Assembly (NCBI GenBank): GCA_013414665.1
Contig: CP058703.1
Location: 351,140 to 374,507 of the forward strand
DNA length: 23,368 bases
Direction: 5' to 3'
DNA from: Cyclobacteriaceae bacterium
Lineage (GTDB): Bacteria; Bacteroidota; Bacteroidia; Cytophagales; Cyclobacteriaceae
Shown here one piece after another: positions 1-11,500 of the stretch (its first letter is position 1; every line of letters starts with the position of its first letter). A model generated the notes under the pieces. It was not told where the DNA came from, searched no databases, and saw only the letters and a program-made list of their open reading frames with translations. A program made the translations under genes and the position numbers.

Positions 1-222
1 TTATCTAATCTTACGAAAGAAGACAAAATCTACTACACCAATGAAGATGCGTTTGATCCATCGGTAGTGAAATATGCCGAAGTGAGTGATTATTTCCGAT
101 TGGATAATCTCTCCATCTCCTTTGGATTTATCCGCCCACTGTATAATCCAAGAAAGAAAGCTAAGTCGCCTTTCGATTTCTTGAAACGTAAAAGCGAGAC
201 CACAACTACGGCAAAAGAATGA
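1..222 (+). CDS. C-terminus of an upstream gene, possibly outer-membrane beta-barrel (partial)
   Basis: Frame 1 is open from the window edge to TGA at 220-222, giving the last 73 residues. The visible part contains an acidic stretch (KEDKIYYTNEDAFDP), then a segment with alternating hydrophobic residues (DNLSISFGFIRPLY) that could be the last strand of an outer-membrane barrel, then a basic and Thr/Lys-rich tail (NPRKKAKSPFDFLKRK, then TTTTAKE). I do not recognise the family. The tail after the putative last strand is unusual for a classical barrel, and the SPRFF-like ending typical of PorP/SprF proteins is absent. The stop overlaps the start of the lipoprotein gene (ATGA, 219-222), which indicates co-transcription and probable translational coupling. 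The coding call is firm; the barrel assignment is only inference. Confidence 0.7.
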   Translation, partial: LSNLTKEDKIYYTNEDAFDPSVVKYAEVSDYFRLDNLSISFGFIRPLYNPRKKAKSPFDFLKRKSETTTTAKE

Positions 223-1517
223 GAAGACTTGTTTTTATTTTGGTAATTGGTTTGATACTGAGTTGCGATACGGAGCGCAATATTCCTTTATTGTCTCAAG
301 ATACTTTTCTGAAATTCTATGGGTTAGAAGGCGAACAAACGGGTGTTGACTTTGTGTTAACCGCTGACCAATCCATTGTAATGGTGGGGAACAGTACATG
401 GCCCGGCCGCACACAAATGATTTACGTGGTTAAAGTTGATTTGCTGGGTAATGTAATCTGGGAAAACATGATTGGGCTTTCCGATAAGAACAATACTGTA
501 AAAGATATTGAATTACATGCGGATGGGCGGTTGATAATAGCAGGAGAGACAGAGATGGCTGTGGGGAATAGGGATGTGTTTGTCAAGATTATGAATGATG
601 ACGGAGCAGAGTTGGATAGCCTAAGATACGGATTGAGCAGATATGTTGTTGGGGATGAAGAAGTAAGTTCCATTTCGATAATTGCTCAAGGTTTAACACA
701 GCCAGTTGGATTTATTGTTTCAGGGTCTACTACAGACATACCGCTTGACCTATCTAAACCGAATGATGTAAAGGACGGGTTAATTTTACGTCTTACAGAT
801 TCACCATTAGGTGTAATTTCTAATCCACTTTGGAGATCAAAGGGGGAAGATGATTCTGAGGATGTGGTGGTCAAAGTAATACAAGAAAACAGCAATACAT
901 ATTATTGCTTTGGATACACAAATCGTGAAGTAAACATGAGTCGGGATTTTAAATACTGGGTATTTAGCCTTGACGATAATGCTGGCGAGACAAATAATGG
1001 TATCGTATTGGGTTCGCCTGCTGAGGACGAAAGATTAAGAACGGTGCTGGATGTAAATACTACCGACCTGTTTGACCGAGGGTTTCTTTTAGGAGGTTTA
1101 GCTATAGATGGTTCGGGAATCAAGCGCGGTTTTTGTTAAATTGAAGAGAAATGTTGCTTTCGGTACTCCATCTGCAGAAAATGCTAAACAGGTTTATACT
1201 TTTTCCTTTGGGGTAAGTGAAAGCGAGCAAATGAATGGTTATTATAACCTATTTAATAATGACTTTTTGTTCATTGCAACTCAAAACACTAACTCAAATC
1301 TTGCTGAAGACTTATCCCTCTTCAAACTCGATCGTGAAATTCAGCCCGTATGGGGCCCCGAGGTTTTTGGTGGCGAATCATTTGATGAAGCCGGGCCGTG
1401 CTTCAACTTCCGGATGGAAAAATTATGGTTTTGGGAACCATGACGGTAGGCGGATTAAACGGCCAGAAGAAAATGGCCCTGATGAAATTAAATCCGGAAG
1501 GGAAATTATTGCGTTAG
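219..1517 (+). CDS. Outer-membrane lipoprotein with beta-propeller-like repeats, frame broken twice
   Basis: The protein starts with a short lipoprotein signal, MRRLVFILVIGLILSC, with Cys16 as the lipidation site. The rest is built of units in which a D/E-G-x turn precedes a hydrophobic strand and a G-x-T/S: VLTADQSIVMVGNS (about residues 46-59), LHADGRLIIAGET (around 100), and near the end LQLPDGKIMVLGT followed by MALMKLNPEGKLLR. Strands such as VKVDLLGNVIWEN alternate with them. This pattern resembles PQQ-like/delta-60 beta-propeller repeats common in Bacteroidota surface lipoproteins. Read literally, the frame ends at 1139. Removing one T from the run at 1130-1134 continues it (GSGIKRGF into VKLKRN), and adding one G at 1393-1395 carries it to TAG 1515-1517, giving about 432 residues. 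It overlaps the upstream gene by ATGA and lies 76 bases before the giant gene. It could be an anchor or accessory for the surface filament; no direct evidence of function. Confidence 0.8.
1130..1134 (+). other. Frame break (+1) in lipoprotein gene
   Basis: A run of five T. Before it frame 3 reads GLAIDGSGIKRGF; after it frame 1 reads VKLKRNVAFGTP. A four-T run would join them. This is the only break in the window that needs an extra base rather than a missing one; a pair of nearby deletions would also explain it. Confidence 0.6.
1393..1395 (+). other. Frame break (-1) in lipoprotein gene
   Basis: A run of three G. Before it frame 1 reads FGGESFDEAG; after it frame 3 reads VLQLPDGKIMVLGTMTVGG, a clear continuation of the repeat pattern. 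One more G in the run restores a single frame to the stop at 1515-1517. Confidence 0.7.
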
Positions 1518-1593
1518 GCTCAGATTTCAGCTAAAATGGTTACTTTTACTGAGACTGTATTATTTAGATACTGTAGCTGGCTTTACCTATTCC
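1518..1593 (+). other. Short spacer between lipoprotein and giant surface protein gene
   Basis: 76 AT-rich bases. No stem-loop plus T-run terminator is evident, and no Shine-Dalgarno sequence precedes the ATG at 1594, as is usual in Bacteroidota. TACTTTTA at 1541-1548 matches most of the Bacteroidota -7 element (TAnnTTTG), but I see no -33 element at the usual distance, so an internal promoter is not supported. The spacing is compatible with read-through from the lipoprotein gene. Confidence 0.4.
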
Positions 1594-2517
1594 ATGTCCT
1601 TAATGCATAGATTTTACGAGGATTTTACTCTCCCAATAAGTCTTATTTTTAAGAATCCATTTCTTAATTCCAGAAAAGTAGCCCTTTCGGTTGCCGCTGG
1701 TATAGTCTTACTACTTTCTACTCTTTCAGAGTCCTTTGGCCAGGCAACTTTTCGAACGGTAGCGTCAGGTAACTGGAATTCAGGCGCAGTTTGGTCTATT
1801 GTTTCGGGGTCAGATGGTGACGGCATCCCCGATGCAGATGACGATGTAATTATACGAGGCGCATTTACTATAAATGTTAATGTAAATTCCTTTTGCTCTA
1901 ACCTGCAGATTGGTGGAACCGCATCGGGATCGTTAAACAATGCGGGTACCGTAAACATCAACACCAATATTTCTTTGATCGTTACGAATACGGTAACGGT
2001 TGGTGGTTTTGGAAGTAGTTTTCGAACAGGAACTTTAATCTTTGCAAGTGGTGCCGTACTACAAACTCCAGATCTGACTTTTGGAAATGCTGGTGGAACC
2101 CCAGGCACTCCAAATGAAATTGACATGGCGGCAGGCGGTATTTTACGGGTAGGGAGTTTTACGGTTAACAGCACCGGTATAACGAATAACTGGACACCAG
2201 GAACTGGTACTGTTGTTATGACAACCACCAACACCTTGCCAACTCAGGATATTACATCATTTAATAACCTGACAATTAATGGAGGTACAACAACCTTAGG
2301 TGTCAATACTCCAATTGCCGGCACCTTGCGGATAGATGGCGGCACCCTTGCAATGGGGATTAGAAACATCACTACTGTTGCCGCCATTAATATGACTGGC
2401 ACCAGCATTACCGGTACCGGAACCATTACATTAGCGGGCGACATAACTACCAATGCAAGTGGAACCACCGCATCAATTAATGCCCCCATTGCCCTGGGGG
2501 AAGCGATAGAACCTTAA
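1594..2517 (+). CDS. Giant surface protein, segment 1: signal peptide and strand-rich N-terminus
   Basis: Starts at ATG 1594; an in-frame ATG at 1603 is an alternative, and no upstream ATG exists in the open stretch. Residues 1-28 form a long basic/polar N-region, followed by the hydrophobic core VALSVAAGIVLLLSTL and a probable cleavage near SFGQ-A (residues 50/51). Next comes GNWNSGAVWSI and an Asp-rich turn, GSDGDGIPDADDDV, which resembles calcium-binding type 3 loops and opens many Bacteroidota surface proteins. The rest is strand-rich with repeated NAGT, GTGT and TQDITSFNNLTINGG motifs, fitting a right-handed beta-helix. True sense ends at the G run 2496-2500, where one G appears to be missing; the last residues before the stop at 2517 are out of frame. 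Confidence 0.85.
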   Translation: MSLMHRFYEDFTLPISLIFKNPFLNSRKVALSVAAGIVLLLSTLSESFGQATFRTVASGNWNSGAVWSIVSGSDGDGIPDADDDVIIRGAFTINVNVNSFCSNLQIGGTASGSLNNAGTVNINTNISLIVTNTVTVGGFGSSFRTGTLIFASGAVLQTPDLTFGNAGGTPGTPNEIDMAAGGILRVGSFTVNSTGITNNWTPGTGTVVMTTTNTLPTQDITSFNNLTINGGTTTLGVNTPIAGTLRIDGGTLAMGIRNITTVAAINMTGTSITGTGTITLAGDITTNASGTTASINAPIALGEAIEP

Positions 2518-5500
2518 CTATTGCTGATGGCGGAGCAAATCCAGACCTTCAGCTTTCTAATGCGATTAGCGGTACAGCAGGATTTCAGAAAAGTGGATCA
2601 GGACTCCTACATGTTTTTGGTGCCAATACGTATTCCGGAACAACAACAGTAACGGCAGGTGTTTTACGTGTAGGGTCACCCTCCGGGCTCGGCTCAACCA
2701 CAGGTGGAACTATCGTTAATTCGGGAGGAGCACTGGATGTTTTTGGGGTGAACTACTCTTCTTCTGAATCGCTGACATTAAATGGTACGGGAATTTCAGG
2801 TGGAGGGGCTCTGTTAAACAGTTCAGCCACGGGAGCAACATTTGGTGGATTAATTACACTTGGCAGTTCAGCTACTATTTCGGGTGCTGCCGGTACTATT
2901 AATATTTCTAATGCCGGTACTATTACTGGTTCTGGTTTCGATTTAACATTAGATGGTGCAAGCGGAGGAACTCTGGCAAGCGCAATCGGAACAGGCTCAG
3001 GGAATGTTATTAAATCCGGCTCCGGCCAATGGATTCTTTCGGGAACAAACACTTTTAGCGGAACATTGTTATTGAATGCGGGTACTGTAAGACTATCCAG
3101 TGCAGGTGCGCTCAACACATCCAATACAGTTGAATTTGGTGCCGCCAGTACCGGGGTTCTTCAGTTAAACGGTAACACATACACCATTGCCGGTCTCAAC
3201 ACCAACGCAGTTGTGGGAAGCCCGGTGATTGAGAATATTTCGGGTTCAGCATCTCAACTTACTATCAATACTTCAGGAAATAGTGTTTACGAGGGCGTTA
3301 TTCGAAATGGCGGTGCTGGAACAACCTCTATTGGTAAAGCAGGTACGGGATCACTCACGCTTAGCGGAAACAACACTTATACCGGATCCACCACATTGTT
3401 GGGCGGTACCCTTAACATTAACAGTGCAACTGCCATTGGAACCGGTACTTTTAATATAAACGGTGGAACCATTGATAATACTTCCGCTGGAGCGATTACG
3501 CTCTCTACCAATAACCCTCAGAATTGGAATGGGAACTTTTCCTTTTCCGGAACGCAAAATCTTAACCTCGGAACAGGGGCAGTAACGCCAAGTGCAAGCA
3601 GGCAGGTAACTGTGAATGCAGGAGAACTTACCGTTGGCGGAGTAATTGGTGGTGGTGCGATTGGTATCACCAAACTTGGAGCGGGAACCTTAACCCTTAG
3701 TGCAGCCAACACTTTTTCAAGTGGGTTTACAATCAATGCGGGCCAGGTAAATATCAATCATGCAAATGCACTTGGAAATATAGCGGGGACTTTTACAATC
3801 AATGGGGAGCAATCGGAAATACAACAGGTGGTGCCATCACTACGGCAAACTACCCCATGTCGTGGGGTGGCGATTTTGCATTTAACGGAACCCAGAATTT
3901 GAATTTGGGAACGGGCACAGTATCGTTTGCCGCCAATCGGCAAGTAACGGTTAACTCAAATACGCTTACAGTAGGAGGGGTAATTAATGCCCCTACTTTT
4001 AATCTTACAAAATCAGGTGCCGGGAACTTAAGTCTGGGTTCAAACAACGTCACCCTGAACGGATTAACTATTAATGCAGGTGGCTTCACATCAACAAGTG
4101 CAGTTCTTACCTTATCAGGCAATTTTTCAAATGCAGGAACATTCAATCATAATTCAGGTACCGTTCATTTTAATGGTACTGGTGTGCAATCGATAGCCGG
4201 AGTTACCTATCACAATTTGATTACATCTGCAGCCGGTCAAAAGAATGCGGCAGGTGCAGTGGTTGTTAGTAACAACTTAACAAACGCTACGATTTTGGAC
4301 ATGGGTGCCAATACCCTTTCGGTATCTGGTACAATCGACAATACAGGTGGTAACATTCGGTTTACAGGCGCAACGAATGGCCTAGCTGTAGCTTCAGGCA
4401 CGATCACCTATTACGGAGCCTCCCAAACCATCACATCAGGCACCTATAACAACCTGGTAATAAATCAATCATCCGGACAAACCTCTCTGGGTGGCAACGT
4501 AACAGTTAATGGAACGCTTACACTGACAAATGGTATTCTCAACCTGGGCGGTTATAATTTAACCCTTGGTCCTTCGGCAACCATTTCTATTGCATCACCC
4601 TCTGCCACCAAAATGATAATTGCAAATGGCAGCCAGGTTATCAAAACGTTTGCGGGTACGGGTTCCTTTTTGTTTCCGATTGGAGATAACACAGGAACAA
4701 CCGAGTATTCGCCAATAACAATAAATGTAACGGCCGGTAGTGGTTTTCCTGCCAATGTGGGTGTAACGGTTGTTGATGCAAAACACCCTAGTAACTCAAG
4801 TACAGCCAATTTTTAACACGGTATTGGGAGATTGATCAAACAGGAATCACGGGATGTGTAGCAACCATTTCAGCCACGTATCCGGCCGCAGATATATCCG
4901 GTACAGAGGCCAGCATTCATGCGGCACAACTACCCGGTACATTTAATCAAACTACAAACCCCTGGTTAAAGTTTTCCGCACTTTCTGGTAATACACTAAC
5001 GGCCTCAGGGGCAACCCTTGTGTCTGGAACAAACGCCTTTACAGGAATAAGAGGAGCGGACCCAGTCGCTACAATAACCGGTGGTGGCGTAACAATTTGT
5101 GTGGGAAATTCGGTTTCATTAAACACCTCCACCACGGGTGACGGACCTTTTACATTTTCATGGAGCCCTGCCACCGGTTTAAGTGCAACGAATATTGCCA
5201 ACCCGGTAGCCTCACCAGTTACAACAGAAACCTATACGGTAACTATCAGAGATGGGAATGGAATTGTTGATAGTGATGTGACTACAATTACTGTAAACCC
5301 AGCCCCAACCACCCCGAATGTTACCCCAGCCGGACCACTCGTAGTATGCGAGGGATCATCAAGTATTGTATTAACGAGCGATGCGGCCAGCGGTAATCAA
5401 TGGTATAAAGACGGCAGCCCGATAGGAGGTGCCACCGCCACGACCTTAAACATCACAACCGTACCAGGCAACAGTGGAAGTTATACCGTAATCAGCACGG

Positions 5501-8500
5501 TGAGCGGCTGTGCTTCGGCTGTGTCGAATGCTGTATCGGTAACGATCGATGCGTTGCCCTTAGTCACCCCGGTAGTCACCCGGCTACGACTACGATCTGC
5601 AGCGGCAACACAGTAACAGTCAACATCGCAGGCAGCCAGGCCGGTATTAATTATGAATTGTTTGATGGCGGAACCTCGTTGAGTTCACCGGTAGCAGGCA
5701 CAGGGGGAGCGATCAATATTACCAGCAGTGCGTTAACAGCCAACACCACAATCACGGTACGAGCCACCAACCCGGTTACTTCTTGTACAACTTTATTGAG
5801 CGGCACGAGTGTAGTCACCGTTACCCCGATTCCAACCACCCCGAATGTTACCCCAGCCGGACCACTCGTAGTATGCGAGGGATCATCAAGTATTGTATTA
5901 ACGAGCGATGCGGCCAGCGGTAACCAATGGTATAAAGACGGCAGCCCGATAGGAGGCGCCACCGCCACGACCTTAAACATCACGACCAACCCATCGAACA
6001 GTGGAAGCTATACCGTAATCAGCACGGTGAGCGGCTGTGCTTCGGCTGTGTCGAATGCCGTATCGGTAACGATCGATGCGTTGCCATTAGTAACACCGGT
6101 AGTCACTCCGGCTACGACCACGATTTGCAGCGGCAACACAGTAACAGTCAACATCGCAGGCAGCCAGGCCGGTATTAATTATGAATTGTTTGATGGCGGA
6201 ACCTCGTTGAGTTCACCGGTAGCAGGCACAGGGGGAGCGATCAATATTACCAGCAGTGCGTTAACAGCCAACACCACGATCACGGTACGAGCCACCAACC
6301 CGGTTACTTCGTGTACTACGTTATTGAGCGGCACGAGTGTAGTCACCGTTACCCCGATTCCAACCACCCCGAATGTTACCCCGCCGGCCCGGTAGTGGTG
6401 TGCGAAGGCAGTGCAGCGATAGTATTAACGAGTGATGCGGCCAGCGGTAACCAATGGTATAAAGACGGCAGCCCGATAGGAGGTGCCATCGCCACGACCT
6501 TAAACATCACGACCAACCCATCGAACAGTGGAAGCTATACCGTAATCAGCACGGTGAGCGGCTGTGCTTCGGCTGTGTCGAATGCTGTATCGGTAACGAT
6601 CGATGCGTTGCCATTAGTAACACCGGTAGTCACTCCGGCTACGACCACGATCTGCAGCGGCAACACAGTAACAGTGAACATCGCAGGCAGCCAGGCCGGT
6701 ATTAATTATGAATTGTTTGATGGCGGAACCTCATTGAGTTCACCCGTAGCCGGCACAGGGGAGCGATCAATATTACCAGCAGTGCGTTAACAGCCAACAC
6801 CACGATCACGGTACGAGCCACCAACCCGGTTACTTCGTGCACCACGTTATTGAGCGGCACGAGTGTAGTCACCGTTACCCCGATTCCAACCACCCCGAAT
6901 GTTACCCCGGCCGGACCACTCGTAGTATGCGAGGGATCATCAAGTATTGTATTAACGAGCGATGCGGCCAGTGGCAACCAATGGTATAAAGACGGCAGCC
7001 CGATAGGAGGTGCCACCGCCACGACCTTAAACATCACAACCGTACCAGGCAACAGTGGAAGCTATACCGTAATCAGCACGGTGAGCGGCTGTGCTTCGGC
7101 TGTGTCGAATGCTGTATCGGTAACGATCGATGCGTTGCCATTAGTAACACCGGTAGTCACTCCGGCTACGACCACGATCTGCAGCGGCAACACGGTAACA
7201 GTGAACATCGCAGGCAGCCAGGCCGGTATTAATTATGAATTGTTTGATGGCGGAACCTCGTTGAGTTCACCGGTAGCAGGCACAGGGGAGCGATCAATAT
7301 TACCAGCAGTGCGTTAACAGCCAACACCACAATCACGGTACGAGCCACCAACCCGGTTACTTCTTGTACAACTTTATTGAGCGGCACGAGTGTAGTCACC
7401 GTTACCCCGATTCCAACCACCCCGAATGTTACCCCAGCCGGACCACTCGTAGTATGCGAGGGATCATCAAGTATTGTATTAACGAGCGATGCGGCCAGCG
7501 GTAACCAATGGTATAAAGATGGCAGCCCGATAGGAGGTGCCACCGCCACGACCTTAAACATCACAACCGTACCAGGCAACAGTGGAAGTTATACCGTAAT
7601 CAGCACGGTGAGCGGCTGTGCTTCGGCTGTGTCGAATGCTGTATCGGTAACGATCGATGCGTTGCCCTTAGTCACCCCGGTAGTCACCCGGCCACGACTA
7701 CGATCTGCAGTGGCAACACGGTAACAGTGAACATCGCGGGCAGCCAGGCCGGTATTAATTATGAATTGTTTGATGGAGGCACCTCCTTGAGTTCACCGGT
7801 AGCAGGCACAGGGGAGCGATCAATATTACCACCAGTGCGTTAACTGCGAATACCACCATTACGGTACGAGCTACCAACCCCACCACTACGTGTACGACCT
7901 TACTGAGCGGCACGAGTGTAGTCACCGTTACCCCGATTCCAACCACCCCGAATGTTACCCCGGCCGGACCACTCGTAGTATGTGAGGGATCATCAAGTAT
8001 TGTATTAACGAGCGATGCGGCCAGTGGCAACCAATGGTATAAAGACGGCAGCCCGATAGGAGGTGCCACCGCCACGACCTTAAACATCACAACCGTACCA
8101 GGCAACAGTGGAAGCTATACCGTAATCAGCACGGTGAGCGGCTGTGCTTCGGCTGTATCGAATGCTGTATCGGTAACGATCGATGCGTTGCCCTTAGTCA
8201 CCCCGGTAGTCACCCGGCTACGACTACGATCTGCAGTGGCAACACGGTAACAGTGAACATCGCGGGCAGCCAGGCCGGTATTAACTATGAATTGTTTGAT
8301 GGAGGCACCTCGTTGAGTTCACCGGTAGCAGGCACAGGGGAGCGATCAATATTACCAGCAGTGCGTTAACAGCCAACACCACGATCACGGTACGAGCCAC
8401 CAACCCGGTTACTTCGTGCACCACGTTATTGAGCGGCACGAGTGTAGTCACCGTTACCCCGATTCCAACCACCCCGAATGTTACCCGGCTGGCCCGGTAG

Positions 8501-11500
8501 TGGTGTGCGAAGGCAGTGCAGCGATAGTATTAACGAGCGATGCGGCCAGCGGTAATCAATGGTATAAAGACGGCAGCCCGATAGGAGGTGCCACCGCCAC
8601 GACCTTAAACATCACGACCGTACCAGGCAACAGTGGAAGTTATACCGTAATCAGCACGGTGAGCGGCTGTGCTTCAGCTGTGTCGAATGCTGTATCGGTA
8701 ACGATCGATGCGTTGCCCTTAGTCACCCCGGTAGTCACTCCGGCTACGACTACGATCTGCAGCGGCAACACAGTAACAGTGAACATCGCAGGCAGCCAGG
8801 CCGGTATTAATTATGAATTGTTTGATGGAGGCACCTCCTTGAGTTCACCGGTAGCCGGCACAGGGGGAGCGATCAATATTACCACCAGTGCGTTAACAGC
8901 CAACACCACGATCACGGTACGAGCCACCAACCCGGTTACTTCGTGCACCACGTTATTGAGCGGCACGAGTGTAGTCACCGTTACCCCGATTCCAACCACC
9001 CCGAATGTTACCCGGCTGGCCCGGTAGTGGTGTGCGAAGGCAGTGCAGCGATAGTATTAACGAGCGATGCGGCCAGCGGTAATCAATGGTATAAAGACGG
9101 CAGCCCGATAGGAGGTGCCACCGCCACGACCTTAAACATCACGACCGTACCAGGCAACAGTGGAAGTTATACCGTAATCAGCACGGTGAGCGGCTGTGCT
9201 TCAGCTGTGTCGAATGCTGTATCGGTAACGATCGATGCGTTGCCCTTAGTCACCCGGTAGTTACCCGGCTACAACTACGATCTGCAGCGGCAACACAGTA
9301 ACAGTCAACATCGCAGGCAGCCAGGCCGGTATTAATTATGAATTGTTTGATGGCGGAACCTCATTGAGTTCACCGGTAGCCGGCACAGGGGAGCGATCAA
9401 TATTACCACCAGTGCGTTAACTGCGAATACCACCATTACGGTACGAGCCACCAACCCGGTTACTTCGTGCACCACGTTATTGAGCGGCACCAGTGTAGTA
9501 ACGGTTACCCCGATTCCAACCACCCCGAATGTTACCCGGCTGGCCCGGTAGTGGTGTGCGAAGGCAGTGCAGCGATAGTATTAACGAGCGATGCGGCCAG
9601 CGGTAACCAGTGGTATAAAGACGGCAGCCCGATAGGAGGTGCCACCGCCACGACCTTAAACATCACAACCGTACCAGGCAACAGTGGAAGTTATACCGTA
9701 ATCAGCACAGTGAGCGGCTGTGCTTCGGCTGTGTCGAATGCCGTATCGGTAACGATCGATGCGTTGCCATTAGTAACACCGGTAGTCACTCCGGCTACGA
9801 CCACGATTTGCAGCGGCAACACAGTAACAGTCAACATCGCAGGCAGCCAGGCCGGTATTAATTATGAATTGTTTGATGGCGGAACCTCATTGAGTTCACC
9901 GGTAGCCGGCACAGGGGGAGCGATCAATATTACCACCAGTGCGTTAACTGCGAATACCACCATTACGGTACGAGCCACCAACCCGGTTACTTCGTGCACC
10001 ACGTTATTGAGCGGCACCAGTGTAGTAACGGTTACCCCGATTCCAACCACCCCGAATGTTACCCCGGCTGGCCCGGTAGTGGTGTGCGAAGGCAGTGCAG
10101 CGATAGTATTAACGAGCGATGCGGCCAGCGGTAACCAGTGGTATAAAGACGGCAGCCCGATAGGAGGTGCCACCGCCACGACCTTAAACATCACAACCGT
10201 ACCAGGCAACAGTGGAAGTTATACCGTAATCAGCACAGTGAGCGGCTGTGCTTCGGCTGTGTCGAATGCCGTATCCATCACCATCGATGCGTTGCCCTTA
10301 GTCACCCCGGTAGTCACTCCGGCTACGACTACGATCTGCAGCGGCAACACGGTAACAGTGAACATCGCAGGCAGCCAGGCCGGTATTAATTATGAATTGT
10401 TTGATGGAGGCACCTCGTTGAGTTCACCGGTAGCAGGCACAGGGGGAGCGATCAATATTACCACCAGTGCGTTAACTGCGAATACCACCATTACGGTACG
10501 AGCTACCAACCCGATTACTTCGTGCACTACGTTATTGAGCGGCACGAGTGTAGTCACCGTTACCCCGATTCCAACCACCCCGAATGTTACCCGGCCGGCC
10601 CGGTAGTAGTATGCGAAGGCAGTGCAGCGATAGTATTAACGAGCGATGCGGCCAGCGGTAACCAGTGGTATAAAGACGGCAGCCCGATAGGAGGTGCCAC
10701 CGCCACGACCTTAAACATCACAACCGTACCAGGCAACAGTGGAAGTTATACCGTAATCAGCACGGTGAGCGGCTGTGCTTCGGCTGTGTCGAATGCTGTA
10801 TCGGTAACGATCGATGCGTTGCCCTTAGTCACCCGGTAGTTACCCCGGCTACAACTACGATCTGCAGCGGCAACACAGTAACAGTCAACATCGCAGGCAG
10901 CCAGGCCGGTATTAATTATGAATTGTTTGATGGCGGAACCTCATTGAGTTCACCGGTAGCCGGCACAGGGGAGCGATCAATATTACCAGCAGTGCGTTAA
11001 CAGCCAACACCACGATCACGGTACGAGCCACCAACCCGGTTACTTCGTGTACTACGTTATTGAGCGGCACGAGTGTAGTCACCGTTACCCCGATTCCAAC
11101 CACCCCGAATGTTACCCCGGCCGGACCACTCGTAGTATGTGAGGGATCATCAAGTGTTGTATTAACGAGCGATGCGGCCAGTGGCAACCAATGGTATAAA
11201 GACGGCAGCCCGATAGGAGGTGCCACCGCCACGACCTTAAACATCACAACCGTACCAGGCAACAGCGGTAGCTATACCGTAATCAGCACGGTGAGCGGCT
11301 GTGCTTCAGCTGTGTCGAATGCTGCATCGGTAACGATCGATGCGTTGCCCTTAAATTCACCGGGAGTAAGCCCAATAAACACGACTATTTGTAGTGGAAG
11401 TTCTGTTACGGTTACCATTGTCGGTACGGAATCAGGAATTAACTATAGACTATTTGACGGAAGTACACCAGTTAGTGCATTTGTTGCTGGAACAGGTGGT

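Larger units (their letters stand above)
5308..11353 (+). repeat. Array 1: 11.5 near-identical copies of a 528-bp Ig-like domain pair
   Basis: The period is 528 bp (176 codons) before frame-break losses: the GNQWYKDG site recurs at about 5396, 5923, 6450, 6977, 7503, 8031, 8557, 9083, 9609, 10135, 10662 and 11188. Each unit has half C (VVCEGS...GNQWYKDGSPIGG...VSGCASAVSN...TIDALP) and half D (TTTICSGNTVTVNIAGSQAG, INYELFDGGTSLSSPVAGTG, then ITVRATNP and SCTTLLSG). There are 12 C halves and 11 D halves. Each half has two Cys, so a disulfide per domain is likely. Copies differ mainly at synonymous sites, with two C subtypes: PLVVCEGSSSIVL and PVVVCEGSAAIVL. Seventeen of the gene's 28 frame breaks fall here. 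Near identity implies recent unequal crossing-over or gene conversion. The family is Ig-like/PKD-like as in Bacteroidota surface proteins. Confidence 0.9.

Noticed and set aside
1..222. Upstream partial gene as PorP/SprF
   Set aside because: The visible C-terminus lacks the typical SPRFF-like ending and carries a basic, Thr-rich tail; too little sequence to name it.
1541..1548. TACTTTTA as a Bacteroidota -7 promoter element
   Set aside because: It lacks the final G of TAnnTTTG and no -33 element is found at the usual distance.
6311..10600. Short N-termini of the form MHHVIERHECSHRYPDSNH on several + strand frames
   Set aside because: They are out-of-frame readings of the D-half end (TSCTTLLSGTSVVTVTPIP) that happen to join the true frame at a base loss; not a real peptide family.
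6758..10971. Phase variation by slippage in the GGGGG/GGGG and CCCC/CCC runs
   Set aside because: With 28 breaks in one gene no single slip could restore expression, the runs are short, and all changes go the same way; technical shortening explains this better.
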